From NCBI RefSeq assembly GCF_020360975.1, contig NW_025408686.1:806001-870000 (forward strand): DNA of 64,000 nucleotides, read 5' to 3'. The notes under the pieces are model-generated. The model did no database searches, had not been told where the DNA came from, and saw only the letters and a program-made list of their open reading frames with translations. The stretch is from Hirsutella rhossiliensis. Its lineage: Eukaryota > Ascomycota > Sordariomycetes > Hypocreales > Ophiocordycipitaceae. The first letter of the stretch is position 1. Every line of letters begins with the position of its first letter. Positions 1 to 9,656 of this stretch are shown here, piece by piece. A program made the translations under genes and the position numbers.

Positions 1-2788
1 CAAGGCTAAGTGGTTCACCAAGTTGGACGTGGTGGCCGCTTTCCATAAGATCCGCATGGCTCCGGGACATGAGGAAAGAATGCATTTCGCACGAGGTTTG
101 GGCTCTACAAGTGGCTCGTGTGCCCTTTCGGCCTGAGCGGCGCCCCGGCATCATTCCAACGATACATGAACAGTGTATTGCGCGAATGGCTGGACGACTT
201 TGTCACAGCGTACCTGGATGATGTACTGATCTACTCGAGCGGTTCGAAGGCGGATCATGAGGCTAAGGTGCGACGAGTTCTCCAAGCACTCGCCGACGCT
301 GGGCTGCACCTAGACCCAGCGAAGTGCGAGTTTTCGGTACAAGAGGTCAAATACCTTGGGTTCATCGTCAACGCAGGGAAAGGAATCGCCTGCGACCCCG
401 AAAAGCAGCGCGCCATCCGCGAATGGGAGGCCCCGACCACGGTGAAGGGTGTCAGAAGCTTTCTGGGCTTCGCCAACTATTACCGGATCTTCATCCCCGA
501 CTATGCCAAGATCACGCAGTCTCTGGATGCCCTGCTTAAGAAAGGAACTGCCTTTCATTGGGGACGAGCGGAGAACGAGGCGTTTCAGGAGCTGAAGCGA
601 CGATTTTGCGAGTCACCGGTGCTCAAGCAGTGGGACCCGAGCCTCCCGACCTTTTTGGAGACGGATTGCTCAGGCTACGCATTGGGAGGCGTCCTGTCGC
701 AGGAAGGCCCAGATGGACGTCGACACGCATGCGCCTTCTTCTCGAAGCGACTTTCGCCAGCGGAGTACAACTATCCCATTCACGACAAGGAGATGCTTGC
801 CATCATGAGATGTCTCGACAACTGGAACGCCGAACTTAGGAGCTGCGGCCCATTTACAATCCTTACCGATCACCGCAACCTGGAGTATTTCATGACACGC
901 CAGAAGCTCACGGAACGGCAGAGCCGTTGGGCAGCCGAATTGTCCCAGTTCGACTTCAAGCTCGAGTATCGACCGGGAAGCGAGGCTGTCGTGCCTGATG
1001 CGTTGTCCCGCCGTGAACAAGACAAGCCACAGGGCATTGACGACGAGCGGGAACAAGGAAGAATGATACAGTTGATACCGGATAGTGCCATTCCATCATC
1101 GACAAGAGCATGTATCAACGCGATGAGTTCTGACTGTTCAGAGGCATCCACCCTGCCGAAGATGAAGGTCTTCGAGGTAGCGGACCTGCAGCAACTCTGG
1201 GACGAAACGGTGGCGAAGGACTCGATATTCCGGGCAGCCTATAAGGCAGTCCGCGATCGCGAGCGTGCCTTCCCGCCCTCGCTGGGCCTGAAGATCCAGA
1301 TTTCAGAATGTGCGATCGACGCAGGCAAAAGGCTGACATTCAGAGACCGTATTTGGGTGCCGGGTGGATCCGGAGGAGGGTAACCAGGAGGAAGCTGAGA
1401 AAGACCAGTTGAGAACCCGCATTGTGCAGCAGTCGCATGACTCTGTTGCGACCGGTCATCCCGGCAGGGAAGGTACGCTGGCTATTGTGGCTCGGCGATT
1501 CTACTGGCCTGGGCAGTCCCAGCTGGTTCGCCGGTACGTAGCCAATTGCGACACCTGCGGCAGAGCACACATCTGGCGCCAGTCGAAAGGGATTTCTCAA
1601 GCCTCTGCCGATTCCAGATCGACCCCGAAGCCATTTGTCCATGGACTTCATCACAGATCTGCCGCCTACTGGACCGAGCAAGGCAAGGTACCTGTGGGTG
1701 ATTGTGGACAGACTGACAAAGGCTGTGACCCTCGAGGTGATGGACAACATGGAAGCTGAGCAGTGTGCAAACCGTTTTCTCCAGTGTCATTACCGATTTC
1801 ACGGAATGCCACGGTCCATCGTCAGCGACCGCGGGAGCAACTGGCTAAGTAGGTTCTGGAAGAGGTTCTGCCGTCTTGCAGGTGTCACGCAGAAATTGAG
1901 CACGGCCTATCATCCTCAGACGGACGGAGGGCCAGAGAGAATGAACCAGGAGATCGAGGCCTACCTGAGAGCCTACGTGTCGTACGTGCAGGACGACTGG
2001 GAGAACTGCTCCTGCCGCGCAGCTGGCACTCAACAATCGTGAATCCGCAGCGACCAAGATCAGCCCCTTTTTCGCTGAGCATGGTTACCACGTCGATCCC
2101 ATCAGCGTCGAGGAATCGGAAGAGCCACCGAGGCATAGAGAGGAAAGCAGAGCTGATAGCCTACTCAGTCGCCTGCAGGAGGTCAATGAGTACATGCAAG
2201 CAGTGATGGCCTCCTCACAGCAACAACAAGAAGAGGCTGCCAACGCAAAGCGACAGCCTGCGGAGCGATTTGAAGTTGGTGACAAGGTGTGGCTCTCGAT
2301 GGCAAACTACAGATCGCCACGACCGTGCAAGAAGCTCGACTGGCTGCATCACAAGTACACAGTCACGAAGGTAATTAGTTCGCACGTTGTTGAGCTCGAT
2401 GTTCGTGGCTCAATTTACCCGCGATTTCATGTTGACCTTTGCGGCGGGCGCATCAAGATCCGGCTCCTGGCCAAAGGTAGATGACGCACAGCCACCACCG
2501 GTACAAGATGAGTCCGGCACGGATCTGTGGGATGTCGACGAGATCCTCTGCGCGAGATGGAAGAAGCGCGGACGAGGGAATTCAGGCAAGCACTAGTGCG
2601 ATGGACGGGCTACGCAGAGCCGACTTGGGAGCCAGTTGAGTGGTTGCAAGGAACAATTGCGATGAAGGCATTCGAGGACAAGTACGGGCCAATCAAGACC
2701 AATGATGGCCCTAGGGAGAGGTACGAGACGCTGGCAGGAACGCAAGAACCCCGCAGACGCCGACCTGGTCGGAGGGGACAAGGGGGGT
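1..2788 (+). pseudogene. Gypsy copy A pol polyprotein: RT, RNase H, integrase, chromodomain (frameshifted, 5' partial)
   Basis: The first ~90 bases encode the RT motif around KLDVVAAFHKIR, then the frame shifts near 77-80. The PFGLSGAP and YLDD (about 211-222) RT motifs follow. RNase H (TDCSGYALGG, then TDHRNLEYF) covers about 655-1010. A zinc-binding integrase N-terminus and catalytic core lie at about 1380-2040 in several frames (MDFITDLPP, DRGSNWLSRFWKRF, AYHPQTDGGPERMNQ). A chromodomain lies at about 2520-2690 (residues around VDEILCARW and WTGYAEPTWEPVEWL). Breaks near 77, 1375, 1590 and 2005 separate the frames. Copy B keeps integrase open where this copy does not, and the break near 77 is shared by both copies. 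The protein would have copied and integrated the element, with the chromodomain possibly guiding it to marked chromatin. Confidence 0.9.
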
Positions 2789-2790
2789 AA
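2769..2790 (+). promoter_or_regulatory. Gypsy copy A polypurine tract
   Basis: A G/A-rich run (ggaggggacaaggggggtaa at 2771-2790) lies directly before the 3' LTR. This is where plus-strand DNA priming occurs in LTR retrotransposons. The same run is at 16714-16733 on the minus strand in copy B. Confidence 0.8.
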
Positions 2791-3023
2791 TGTCACGGGC
2801 TGTGCCCGGCTGGTGGACCCGGTTGTACCGGGTCCGGTGGGTCGTGCTCGGTGGCAACACCGGCCGGCCCGCGGACCCAGAAGCTGCGAGAACATTCCGA
2901 GAAGGGCAATATAAGCTCGCACTCGAGGCTACGCCTCGAGTTCAGCTTCTTTTCCTCCTTAGCTCTAGATAGACAACACCTAGGCACCTGCTTGTTGAAT
3001 AAACTCCGGGCCAGCCTTTCACA
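2791..3023 (+). repeat. Gypsy copy A 3' LTR (233 bp)
   Basis: It begins TGTCACGGGC and ends CCTTTCACA. It has a TATA-like box (2910-2915), a perfect 9-bp hairpin at 2921-2941 and an 8-bp hairpin at 2815-2835. The predicted transcript start is AGCTCTAGATA at 2961-2971, and AATAAA is at 2998-3003. The start assignment rests on the self-priming match seen next to the 5' LTR of copy B. At two informative sites (2907 and 2843-2854) this LTR agrees with the LTR at 21596-21829 rather than that at 16481-16713. At one site near 2874 it differs from both. Confidence 0.93.
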
Positions 3024-5870
3024 CAGGGGACTCCTCTAGCGTTCGGCCAACCTTACCTTGACCGCAGGAGCCGTCATGTAGTTATAGGATACAGACTTGT
3101 CAATACCGTGAGTCCCGAGAATAGCCACCTTGTCCCTCTCTTTTGATTCCGGTTCTTGAGTATTGGTCCTCACATTATAACATAGGAACAAGCACGCGAC
3201 TACAACAATGCTGGAACTTTCACCCACCAGGACGAGAACCCAGGAGGCTCACAGATTGGGCCAGGAGTTTATATGACTGCTGGCCCCGGGGAATACCGAG
3301 ATCTTGATGCAAACTGGTATTTGCAACCTTGAAGTACACCGTATCAGAATTAATATATCTAACTTCAATATTGCTAGGATTTGTGACATCAAAGCCGATG
3401 AAGAAGCATTCGCGCGACTACCCAAGGTCATTATACCCATTGAAATGATAAATGGGGGTTGGTTAGGTGACGACGAAGCCGAGATATATATCAAATCACT
3501 CAACTCCACCTGGGCGGTCAACGAGCCCGTGCGTATCTCATATCTCGATGAGGAGAGAGCAGCCGACAATACGAGAGTAGTACAGATCCTACTCCCTTTT
3601 CATCTTACGAACGACCAACCAGATGGGATCGACTTTCAAGTGGAGTGCTTCGTTAAGTCGGATGAAATTCTCCACCGGCCACGTGTTGACGTCTCCACCT
3701 GGACGAATGTGCGAGGTCGATGGGAGCAGCGAGATGATCACGGTCAGGGTATAACATCACTTCCTCCACCGCAGTCTAGTCACGAACCCATGGAGGTTGA
3801 AAATACGGCGGAACGGCCTCCTACACCACAGCTTAGCCATGAACCCATGGAGGTTGATGTCTTACATTGCTATTCCACCCAAGGCCAAAGTGCAAATGCC
3901 TATACACAACAGACTTGCCCCGAACCAATGGATGTTGACCCTGCTCCTAACGGAATGATCACGGAAGCGGATATGATGGAGGCTGCCGAGTATCTGCGCG
4001 AGCACAACGAACCATGCCGGTCCGATTCCGATTATCCCAATAGCCAATTGGCTATGGACGTGGAGATGCCATCACGACGTCCTTGGAGCGGCTTGACCAG
4101 CACAACCCCAGCGGACCGTTCGGACACAACCATGGCATTTTAGACGCCTCTATTCAGCAAGCTATAGAAAGGATGAGGCAAGGTGGGAATGGTGTATGCA
4201 ATCTGATTGACGGATGCGGTTCGGAGTTTGGCAAGTTTCAGCGACGCAAGAGGGCCCAAGGTAAGATACCCAATGTTGGTTGATAACTGACAAACGCATC
4301 GAATCGATGCCCCTGCTAATTCGAGACGTTTCAGACGGGCCCAAGAAGGAACTGGGATCTTTCTGTCGCAAACTCAAAGAGACAATCGCCAAGCCTGCTG
4401 TCCATCTTTGCGAAAACGATACCTTCAATCCGCCGTGTACTACTGTTAAGAGCTCGGCCGGGCAGTGCGGTAGGTCCCGCCTCAAGTCAGTCCTTATACT
4501 TTCGGCTAACCACTTGTCTTGAAGTCTCTGTGCCCACCTCGTTGAAAGGCAAGGTGTCTTCGGTACGGCCAAATGAAGCTGCCGGTACCTGTCGCTTCTA
4601 TAAGTAGGCTTTCTTATTTCTTCTTCTTCTTCTTCTTCTTCTTCTTCTTCTTCTCTTCTATTAACCTACGGCGTGGAAGCTAACGACCTCTTTTAGTAAG
4701 CCTGGCTGCAAGGACGGCGAGGGCGGTCACTTCGATGTCTCTTACCCAGGCGCTGATGTCTCCAAGGGCGAGTGGCCAAGGCCCGAAGACTTCAATGATA
4801 AGATCGCTTCCTTCCGCTGCGACGCGGCGAAAGAGTCGAACACGCCTGAACAATGGGAATGGTCGCCTAAGTCTCAGCCGCAGCTCTGCTCTCATTTCGA
4901 TCACTTGAACCTTGGTTTCCAGTTATCGGACAGTAGTGGCGCCGGAACCTGGGATACCATTAAGCTCGACTTCCCGAATGCGGCTTCAAAAAAACACGTC
5001 ATCGCAAACGGTCCAGCCGCTGGATTTCATGAGTGGCAGCCCATCAATATGCAGAATGTGTTTGGGTCGGATTTAGTCGAGGTCCGCCGTATGTCAAAGA
5101 TCCGCCTTGCCACCGAGATAAATCAGGCAGTCCTTGATTTCAAGGAGGCAGATGAGTGGAGCCTTATAGGTGCGTATTATTACTTCGCTTTGCCCTGCCG
5201 CGAAAGACACTAACTCCTTATATAGGCCTAAAACTGACAGCACGATGCGCTAAGTCTGGTATATGGGTTGACATGGACAAATTCGCCTCGATGAATAGGC
5301 TGATGCAGGCTAAGCCTACTGACAGTGGCAGGTACCGATATCATAGGGATTGGGAAGTCTGGGCCGACGATATCAAATCCGAAGACTGGGTTCCGAGGCC
5401 CCCATGCAGCCATTTCCAGCAGATGGACGTTCGTGTGGAGATGGCTGATGAGAGCTGGGCCGGAACCAACAACGATCTCTATATCTATGCCGGCAATGGC
5501 CGTTTCCAGATCGCTCATCAACCCTCTCGCCGCCAAAGCTACATCTCCAACGTCAACCTCGAGGTCGCCTATAGGTCGTCGGCTGTTCCTGTGGCCGATA
5601 TTAAGCGCATCTCGATCAAGAGTGAAGGAGGGTCTTGGAATAAGGCGTTGGCTTCGAGTAAATCCCCCTCCCCCCCTCGCCTCACCCCTCGTGTCTCGGG
5701 GAAAGCATGGCAGCTGATACGTCGTGCCAAATTCAGATATTAGCGTCCATGCACGCTGCGCCAGCTCGCTCACTGGTGTTCATGTCGATTATGAAGTGAA
5801 GGACTGGCTCGCTGACGGCCAGCAATGGAACCTCGATTTGACTCCTAGAAATTGGACCAGGAACAACTAA
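3024..5870 (+). pseudogene. Secreted ADP-ribosyltransferase-like protein, main body (5' end removed by Gypsy insertion)
   Basis: A multi-exon gene is open from the LTR junction at 3024. Introns with good borders are at 3108-3185, 4261-4334, 4470-4524, 4604-4696, 5170-5225 and 5658-5736, and the stop is at 5868-5870. The first exons carry a Tyr-Arg motif followed by a QIGPGVYMT stretch, which recalls fungal secreted ART/enterotoxin-A-like proteins. That assignment is from family memory and is not certain. The middle (about 3770-4060) has four copies of a P-M-[E/D]-V-[E/D] peptide. The C-terminal ~300 residues look like two copies of one beta-rich module, each ending with an ARCA...V.VD pattern. 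Breaks: the start codon and signal peptide are missing here (see 21830-21876), a one-base frameshift lies in a T run at 3318-3322, and one more frame change or missed intron lies near 4080. Confidence 0.6.
4617..4653 (+). repeat. (TTC)n microsatellite inside an intron
   Basis: About twelve TTC units form the pyrimidine-rich interior of the 93-nt intron at 4604-4696 of the ART-like gene. It is the longest intron of that gene, and the repeat accounts for the extra length. Confidence 0.9.
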
Positions 5871-6208
5871 CTGGAGGCTACTGAGATATCAATGCGTCCA
5901 GTGGATTGAAGTTGAAAAGGAGGCGTACAAACTAAGGGGGGCACAAAGAAAGGGGGTTACGTAGGCACTAATAGGGACTAGTTATATGCACAACAGGTTA
6001 CGCTAAGGTTATGTGCACAGCAAAAAGTGGAGTAGTGTGGCTTGGTGGCGCAGGAGCGCCGATAACGTACCTCACTGAGTCATGCAACGCACCACGTCAT
6101 GCAACACAGGAGACCGGCCCCTTTCAGGGTCCGCCAATGCCTTGAGGAACGGGACTGAATTTGGTTCCGCACTGGCAGGTCTGCTGAGACGATGAGGCTT
6201 GCTCCCGG
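5871..6208. other. Intergenic, nothing recognised
   Basis: Downstream of the ART-like gene there is no convincing reading frame on either strand. Short open frames here overlap each other and show no codon or motif signal. The stretch ends at a MITE half-copy. Confidence 0.6.
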
Positions 6209-6270
6209 TACCCGTGCCACGCCCCACTTATTTCGCGTTCGTTCCTCACCAGCTCCATAAGCTGGTGCTG
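6209..6270. repeat. Half copy of the fold-back MITE
   Basis: One arm beginning TA-CCCGTGCCACGCCCCACTT and running to the central AGCT is about 90% identical to the arm of the perfect fold-back at 13398-13495. The second arm starts (AGCTGGTG) and then diverges, so the element is truncated or decayed. Confidence 0.75.
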
Positions 6271-6401
6271 GGACATACATACAAGTGGGTGATGAGGAAG
6301 CTGGTGCTGGACGAAAGGCTTGCCGGCTCGATCGATTCGATTCCCGTTCTTCTTCATATTTCTTTACGCTGGGGTAGGTGTGGCTCTTGATTGCCATCAT
6401 G

Positions 6402-6725
6402 GCAGAGCCTGAAATGGCGCCTCCGGCCGACGTGGGGGCGGGGCTGGATCCAACTAGCCCGTCGCCATTGACGCGTCCGACGCGAGGGATGACGCCCAGC
6501 GCACGAGTGCAGGATACGTTACGAACGCTGGAAAATGCGACCGCGAGAGCTCCCAAGCGTGTCTCGACCCGAACGACGCGAGTCATATCGGTGGGCAACG
6601 AAAGCGAAAGAGGCGACGAGGTGAAGTCACGCAGCAATGCGGAGACCGCCAAATCGATGATGCAGAGGGTTCTAGAGATGCTGGCGAAGATGGGAAGTGA
6701 GATGCTACTTAGGATAAGCTTATAA
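6402..6725 (+). pseudogene. Possible LINE ORF1 N-terminus (fragment)
   Basis: An open frame of about 107 codons from the ATG at 6402 is rich in Pro, Thr and Arg. It then becomes helix-forming (SNAETAKSMMQRVLEMLAKM), like the start of Tad-type LINE ORF1 proteins, where a charged coiled coil follows a disordered N-terminus. It stops where very AT-rich DNA begins (about 6712-6840). A LINE 3' tail follows at 6928-7001, so this may be an internally deleted LINE. The similarity is by composition and pattern only. Confidence 0.35.
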
Positions 6726-6840
6726 AGCTATATAATCCGTTAAATCTCTTATAGAATTATTTACTTATAAAGTAGCTCTTTAATCTTAGTCCCTTAGGCT
6801 TTAATTTAAAGAAATACCTTTATAATATAAAGGAAATTGT
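6712..6840. other. AT-rich spacer
   Basis: Strongly AT-rich DNA with many TTATA/TATAA words, unlike the GC-rich DNA on both sides. No gene is seen. It could be a decayed insertion separating a LINE 5' piece from a LINE 3' tail. Confidence 0.5.
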
Positions 6841-6927
6841 CAGAACGGTGGTTCTGCGGCTCGGGCCTAATGAGGAAATAGGTGGGTATGTACGATGGAT
6901 CAAGGCTTAATGCAGCAGCTTGTGTGC

Positions 6928-7001
6928 TATACCTAGCCTAGCACGTCTTTTGCCCTTATAGGGATGTCCCAGACGGTAATCAATACTACTACTACTACTA
7001 C
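6928..7001 (+). repeat. LINE 3' tail ending in (ACT)n, copy 1
   Basis: It carries the block CTAGCACGTCTTTTGCCC, then TTATAGGGATGTCCCAGACGG, and ends in an ACT repeat. The same block ends the next LINE copy at 7695-7776. A tail followed directly by another 5'-truncated copy indicates a head-to-tail pair of LINE insertions. Confidence 0.75.
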
Positions 7002-7776
7002 CACCTTACGGCGGCAGGCCAAGGCTGCGGCCGGGCGCGACTTCCAGGACTGGTGGGCCGCGGGGGCCCCGAGCAGCTACAAGAGCCTAGAGCTCAAGGC
7101 CTCGCTCGGGTGCCCCCCGGAGCTGCACACCAAACGACAGCACCTCCATCACCTGCTCGCTGCGAGGAGCGGGCACGGGGACTTCGCCGACTACCACGAG
7201 AGGTTTAACCACGAAGAGGCCCGGATCGAATGCTCTTGCGGGAGGAGAAAATCACCGACACACCCTTCTACTGCCGGAAGGTAGGTACTCGACACCGCCT
7301 AAGGCTAGCCCCACGGCGGGCAAGGCTATCAACCAGGCACTAGGAAGGGATTTGACCGGTTCCTCGGGCTAGTTACGGAGGCAGAATTCTTTGATCGGAT
7401 CTGCCACCGCCACTAGCTCGAGGCAACCCTCCAACCTAATATGTACAACTCTCTCTTTCTATGTTTTCTGCCCGTAGGCTCCTGTGGGCCTACGGCCCAG
7501 CTGACTGCGTGGGCTTTCTCAGTCACCCGGCTCTGACCGAAGACTGACTAATATTACGGCTTCGCCGCCGTGCCCGGAACCCGCTGACGGGGAAGGGACC
7601 TGAGAATCGAGCGGCCACAGAGTCCAAGAATTGCTAGATAGGGAGTAGAAGTAAGGAACGCGCGACGGGTCTCCGACGAGCATCCCCATCTTGTACTATA
7701 CCTAGCCTAGCACGTCTTTTGCCCTTATAGGGATGTCCCAGACGGTAATCAATACTACTACTACTACTACTACCCA
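7002..7776 (+). mobile_element. 5'-truncated Tad-like LINE, 3' end
   Basis: Reading from about 7002, the frame gives the C-terminus of a LINE ORF2: a basic helix (RRQAKAAAGRDFQDWW), then a terminal zinc knuckle (CSCGRRKSPTHPFYCRK, with a frame change in the middle). A decayed terminal segment at about 7320-7415 still reads like KAINQALGRDFD in pieces. Then comes a 3' UTR (7440-7690) and the conserved tail block with (ACT)n at 7695-7776. It is a dead copy; the RT domain is absent. Confidence 0.75.
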
Positions 7777-7799
7777 CAAAAAGAGTGGGGGCGGGCACG

Positions 7800-7893
7800 A
7801 TTAGTCTAGCTCAGCACGTCCTGTGCCCCGTCTCGGGGACCTGAGCGGCCTAAAGGCCGCTGGACGAAAAATACACACACACACACACACCTG
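7800..7893 (+). repeat. LINE-type 3' tail ending in (CA)n
   Basis: A second tail type: CTAGCTCAGCACGTCCTGTG, a GC-rich stem, a perfect GCGGCC-TAAA-GGCCGC hairpin, CTGGACGAAAAATA, then about ten CA units. The same layout recurs at 24625-24717, where the simple repeat is (CTA)n. Confidence 0.65.
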
Positions 7894-8084
7894 AGATGTG
7901 CGGAATGCTGATTGGGTGTTGAGCTTGAGTGGACGGGTGGAGCCTAGGAGAGAAGAATGCCGTCACCCGACGAACCTTGCATTTAATAGCGCACCATCCG
8001 CTTCACGCCCGCCGCACAGAAACTATCAGACATCAACCCCGCAGTCACTCTTCTCGCGACCACAACCGGAATCAGCAACGCACC

Positions 8085-8888
8085 ATGGCGGCAAAAGTCC
8101 AAATCCCCGGCCTCAACAGCGGCCTTACAGATGCAGATATGGAATGGAGCCGTCAGCTGTACGTCACACGCCTTGTCCCATGCACCACGCAGACTGCCAC
8201 GCACACTGACCTCGTTCCGCAGGTACAACGGCCTTCCCTCCGATGAAGCCCAGCCCGAAGTTGAGCACCTTCTCCAACAGCTCGCCGAGATTTTTGTCCG
8301 AAACAACGCCCACAAGGTTTTCGGCGTCCACTTGGTCCATGGTCACCTCCAGATCCCGGAAAGAAAGTCCTGTTCGGAGACAGGACTGGCCCACGTTGCC
8401 GCTGGACAAAGCCTACCAAGGTGGACTCATTGAACCTCGACAGCTTGCGCGGGCACACTTTTATTCTCACAGACAAGGGCTTCCACCCGTACGAATACCA
8501 CTCCGGCAAACATCCCGAATTAGCCCAAATCGAGGATAACTTCGTTTCTGAGCTGGCCGACTTCCTCAGGACAAACCAACTAAGCAGAATAATTGCACTT
8601 GAGGTTCTAGACAGCCCGTTGCCGGAAACCATGATGGAGCTTGTCCTGGGGGATCATGGAACCATGATGATGGAACCGGAACGCCTGAGAGGCTGCAGAC
8701 CGTTCCGGCAAACTGGCTGGGCTTTCGTAGAAGAAAACGGCGAGCCACGCGTGTGTAAAGATGGGAAGCAGCATCATGTCACAGGTCCCAACGGCCACAT
8801 CATCATCGTTGAACCGCCGAAAAACAATGAGATTGAGACTTGTTCTGATGCTTTGCATTTCTTGAGGGAGCATGGCCTTCTCAACTAG
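8085..8888 (+). CDS. Conserved hypothetical protein, family X member 1 (one frameshift)
   Basis: The ATG at 8085 opens exon 1. A 64-nt intron at 8159-8222 fits GT...AG, and the frame then continues through a block VRNNAHKVFGVHLVHGHLQIP. Near 8355-8365 the frame shifts by a base. It then runs PYEYHSGKHPELAQIEDNFV, LADFLRTNQLSRIIALEVLD and a C-terminal HHVTGPNGHIIIVEPP to the stop at 8886-8888. No catalytic motif, signal peptide or membrane span is seen. The protein is about 240 residues long. A diverged relative lies at 12694-13397 with the same order of blocks. The frameshift is at an A/G-rich spot and may be a sequencing error. The function is unknown to me. Confidence 0.7.
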
Positions 8889-9497
8889 GTGCACAGGACA
8901 TTAACGAAATTTTTTCCCCCACATCCAATGTAGTCCACACCGTGATGAATGGTTGATTGGGACTTCTGGGGATGTTCAGAAAGTAAGATGACCCGTTCAG
9001 CAGAGCTGAATGAGCCCCACTTTCGGTGACATCAGCAAGATGACCCAGCACTACCGGTGTTACAGAACTCTGCTCCGGAAGTTCACCAGGCCGATTTGTT
9101 AGTTTATGGGCTATTGGTTCGGGAACGGTAAATGTGACACAAGACCCCATCCTGCCATCTTGGTCGAATGCCGTCTGGAGGAGTATCAATGTGAATTTTT
9201 GAGCATTGTGGTTTCGTAAAGCCCATATTGCCTGCTCTTTGCCAAGCATGAACGAGCTAGCTTGGAAGCTAGGGGAGGCTGCATATCGTCAACCCTGCAT
9301 AATTTGATTGTAAAATGGGAGCATAACTCACTTGAATCAAAGGCGGCAATTGCACCTGCGTGCGGCATGAGATGCTCTTGTCCAATATGTCTCTGTATCG
9401 GCGGGCCAAGCGCGCCGGGTCGCGCAACTCTGGCTTGCTCGCGTTTCGCGTGCACTGCAGCGTCGTCATCCAGGCCATGTTGGGCAGGGTCGGACAT
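8881..9497 (-). CDS. Hypothetical protein, overlaps tail-to-tail with family X member 1
   Basis: The minus-strand ATG at 9497 gives about 55 residues. A 53-nt intron at 9279-9331 (donor GTGAGT, acceptor ...ATGCAG) joins in frame to a second exon of about 133 residues ending at 8881-8883. The donor is clean and the frame is kept across it, which argues for a real gene. There is no signal peptide or membrane span. The second exon is hydrophobic-polar mixed with no motif I recognise. Its stop lies inside the last codons of the plus-strand gene, so the two coding regions overlap by 8 bases at their 3' ends. Confidence 0.55.
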
Positions 9498-9656
9498 AGT
9501 CGCACCTGATGTGCCGTTGAAGACTAGATCGGGCGAGGAGGACGCTCGTGCAGCTAACTTGAGCCGTTAGCACCCTGATGTGGCAACGTATCTAGAAGCA
9601 CTCACTCTCTTGAAATGACCCCTGCACCCCGGCTGCGGGAAAGGGACAGTACCAGA

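Larger units (their letters stand above)
1..3023 (+). mobile_element. Ty3/Gypsy chromodomain retrotransposon, copy A (5' part outside window)
   Basis: The 3' portion of a Gypsy element runs in from the left edge. The order is reverse transcriptase, RNase H, integrase, chromodomain, polypurine tract and 3' LTR. It is nearly identical to copy B at 16481-21829, which lies in the opposite orientation. Differences between the copies are mainly small indels (for example near 1375, 1590 and 2005), not C-to-T changes. The bases after the LTR (caggg, 3024-3028) are the target-site sequence. They match, as a reverse complement, the outer flank of copy B, not anything near 16480. The left half of this element is therefore probably a hybrid formed by recombination with copy B. 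Confidence 0.95.

Noticed and set aside
255..2285. Many open frames on the strand opposite the Gypsy pol (also opposite copy B)
   Set aside because: They mirror the pol codons, recur wherever pol occurs, and contain no motif; they are shadows of GC-rich coding DNA.
7441..7690. Possible structured non-coding RNA (GC hairpins such as CTGTGGGCCTACGGCCCAG)
   Set aside because: It lies between the LINE zinc knuckle and the LINE tail, so it is best explained as LINE 3' UTR.
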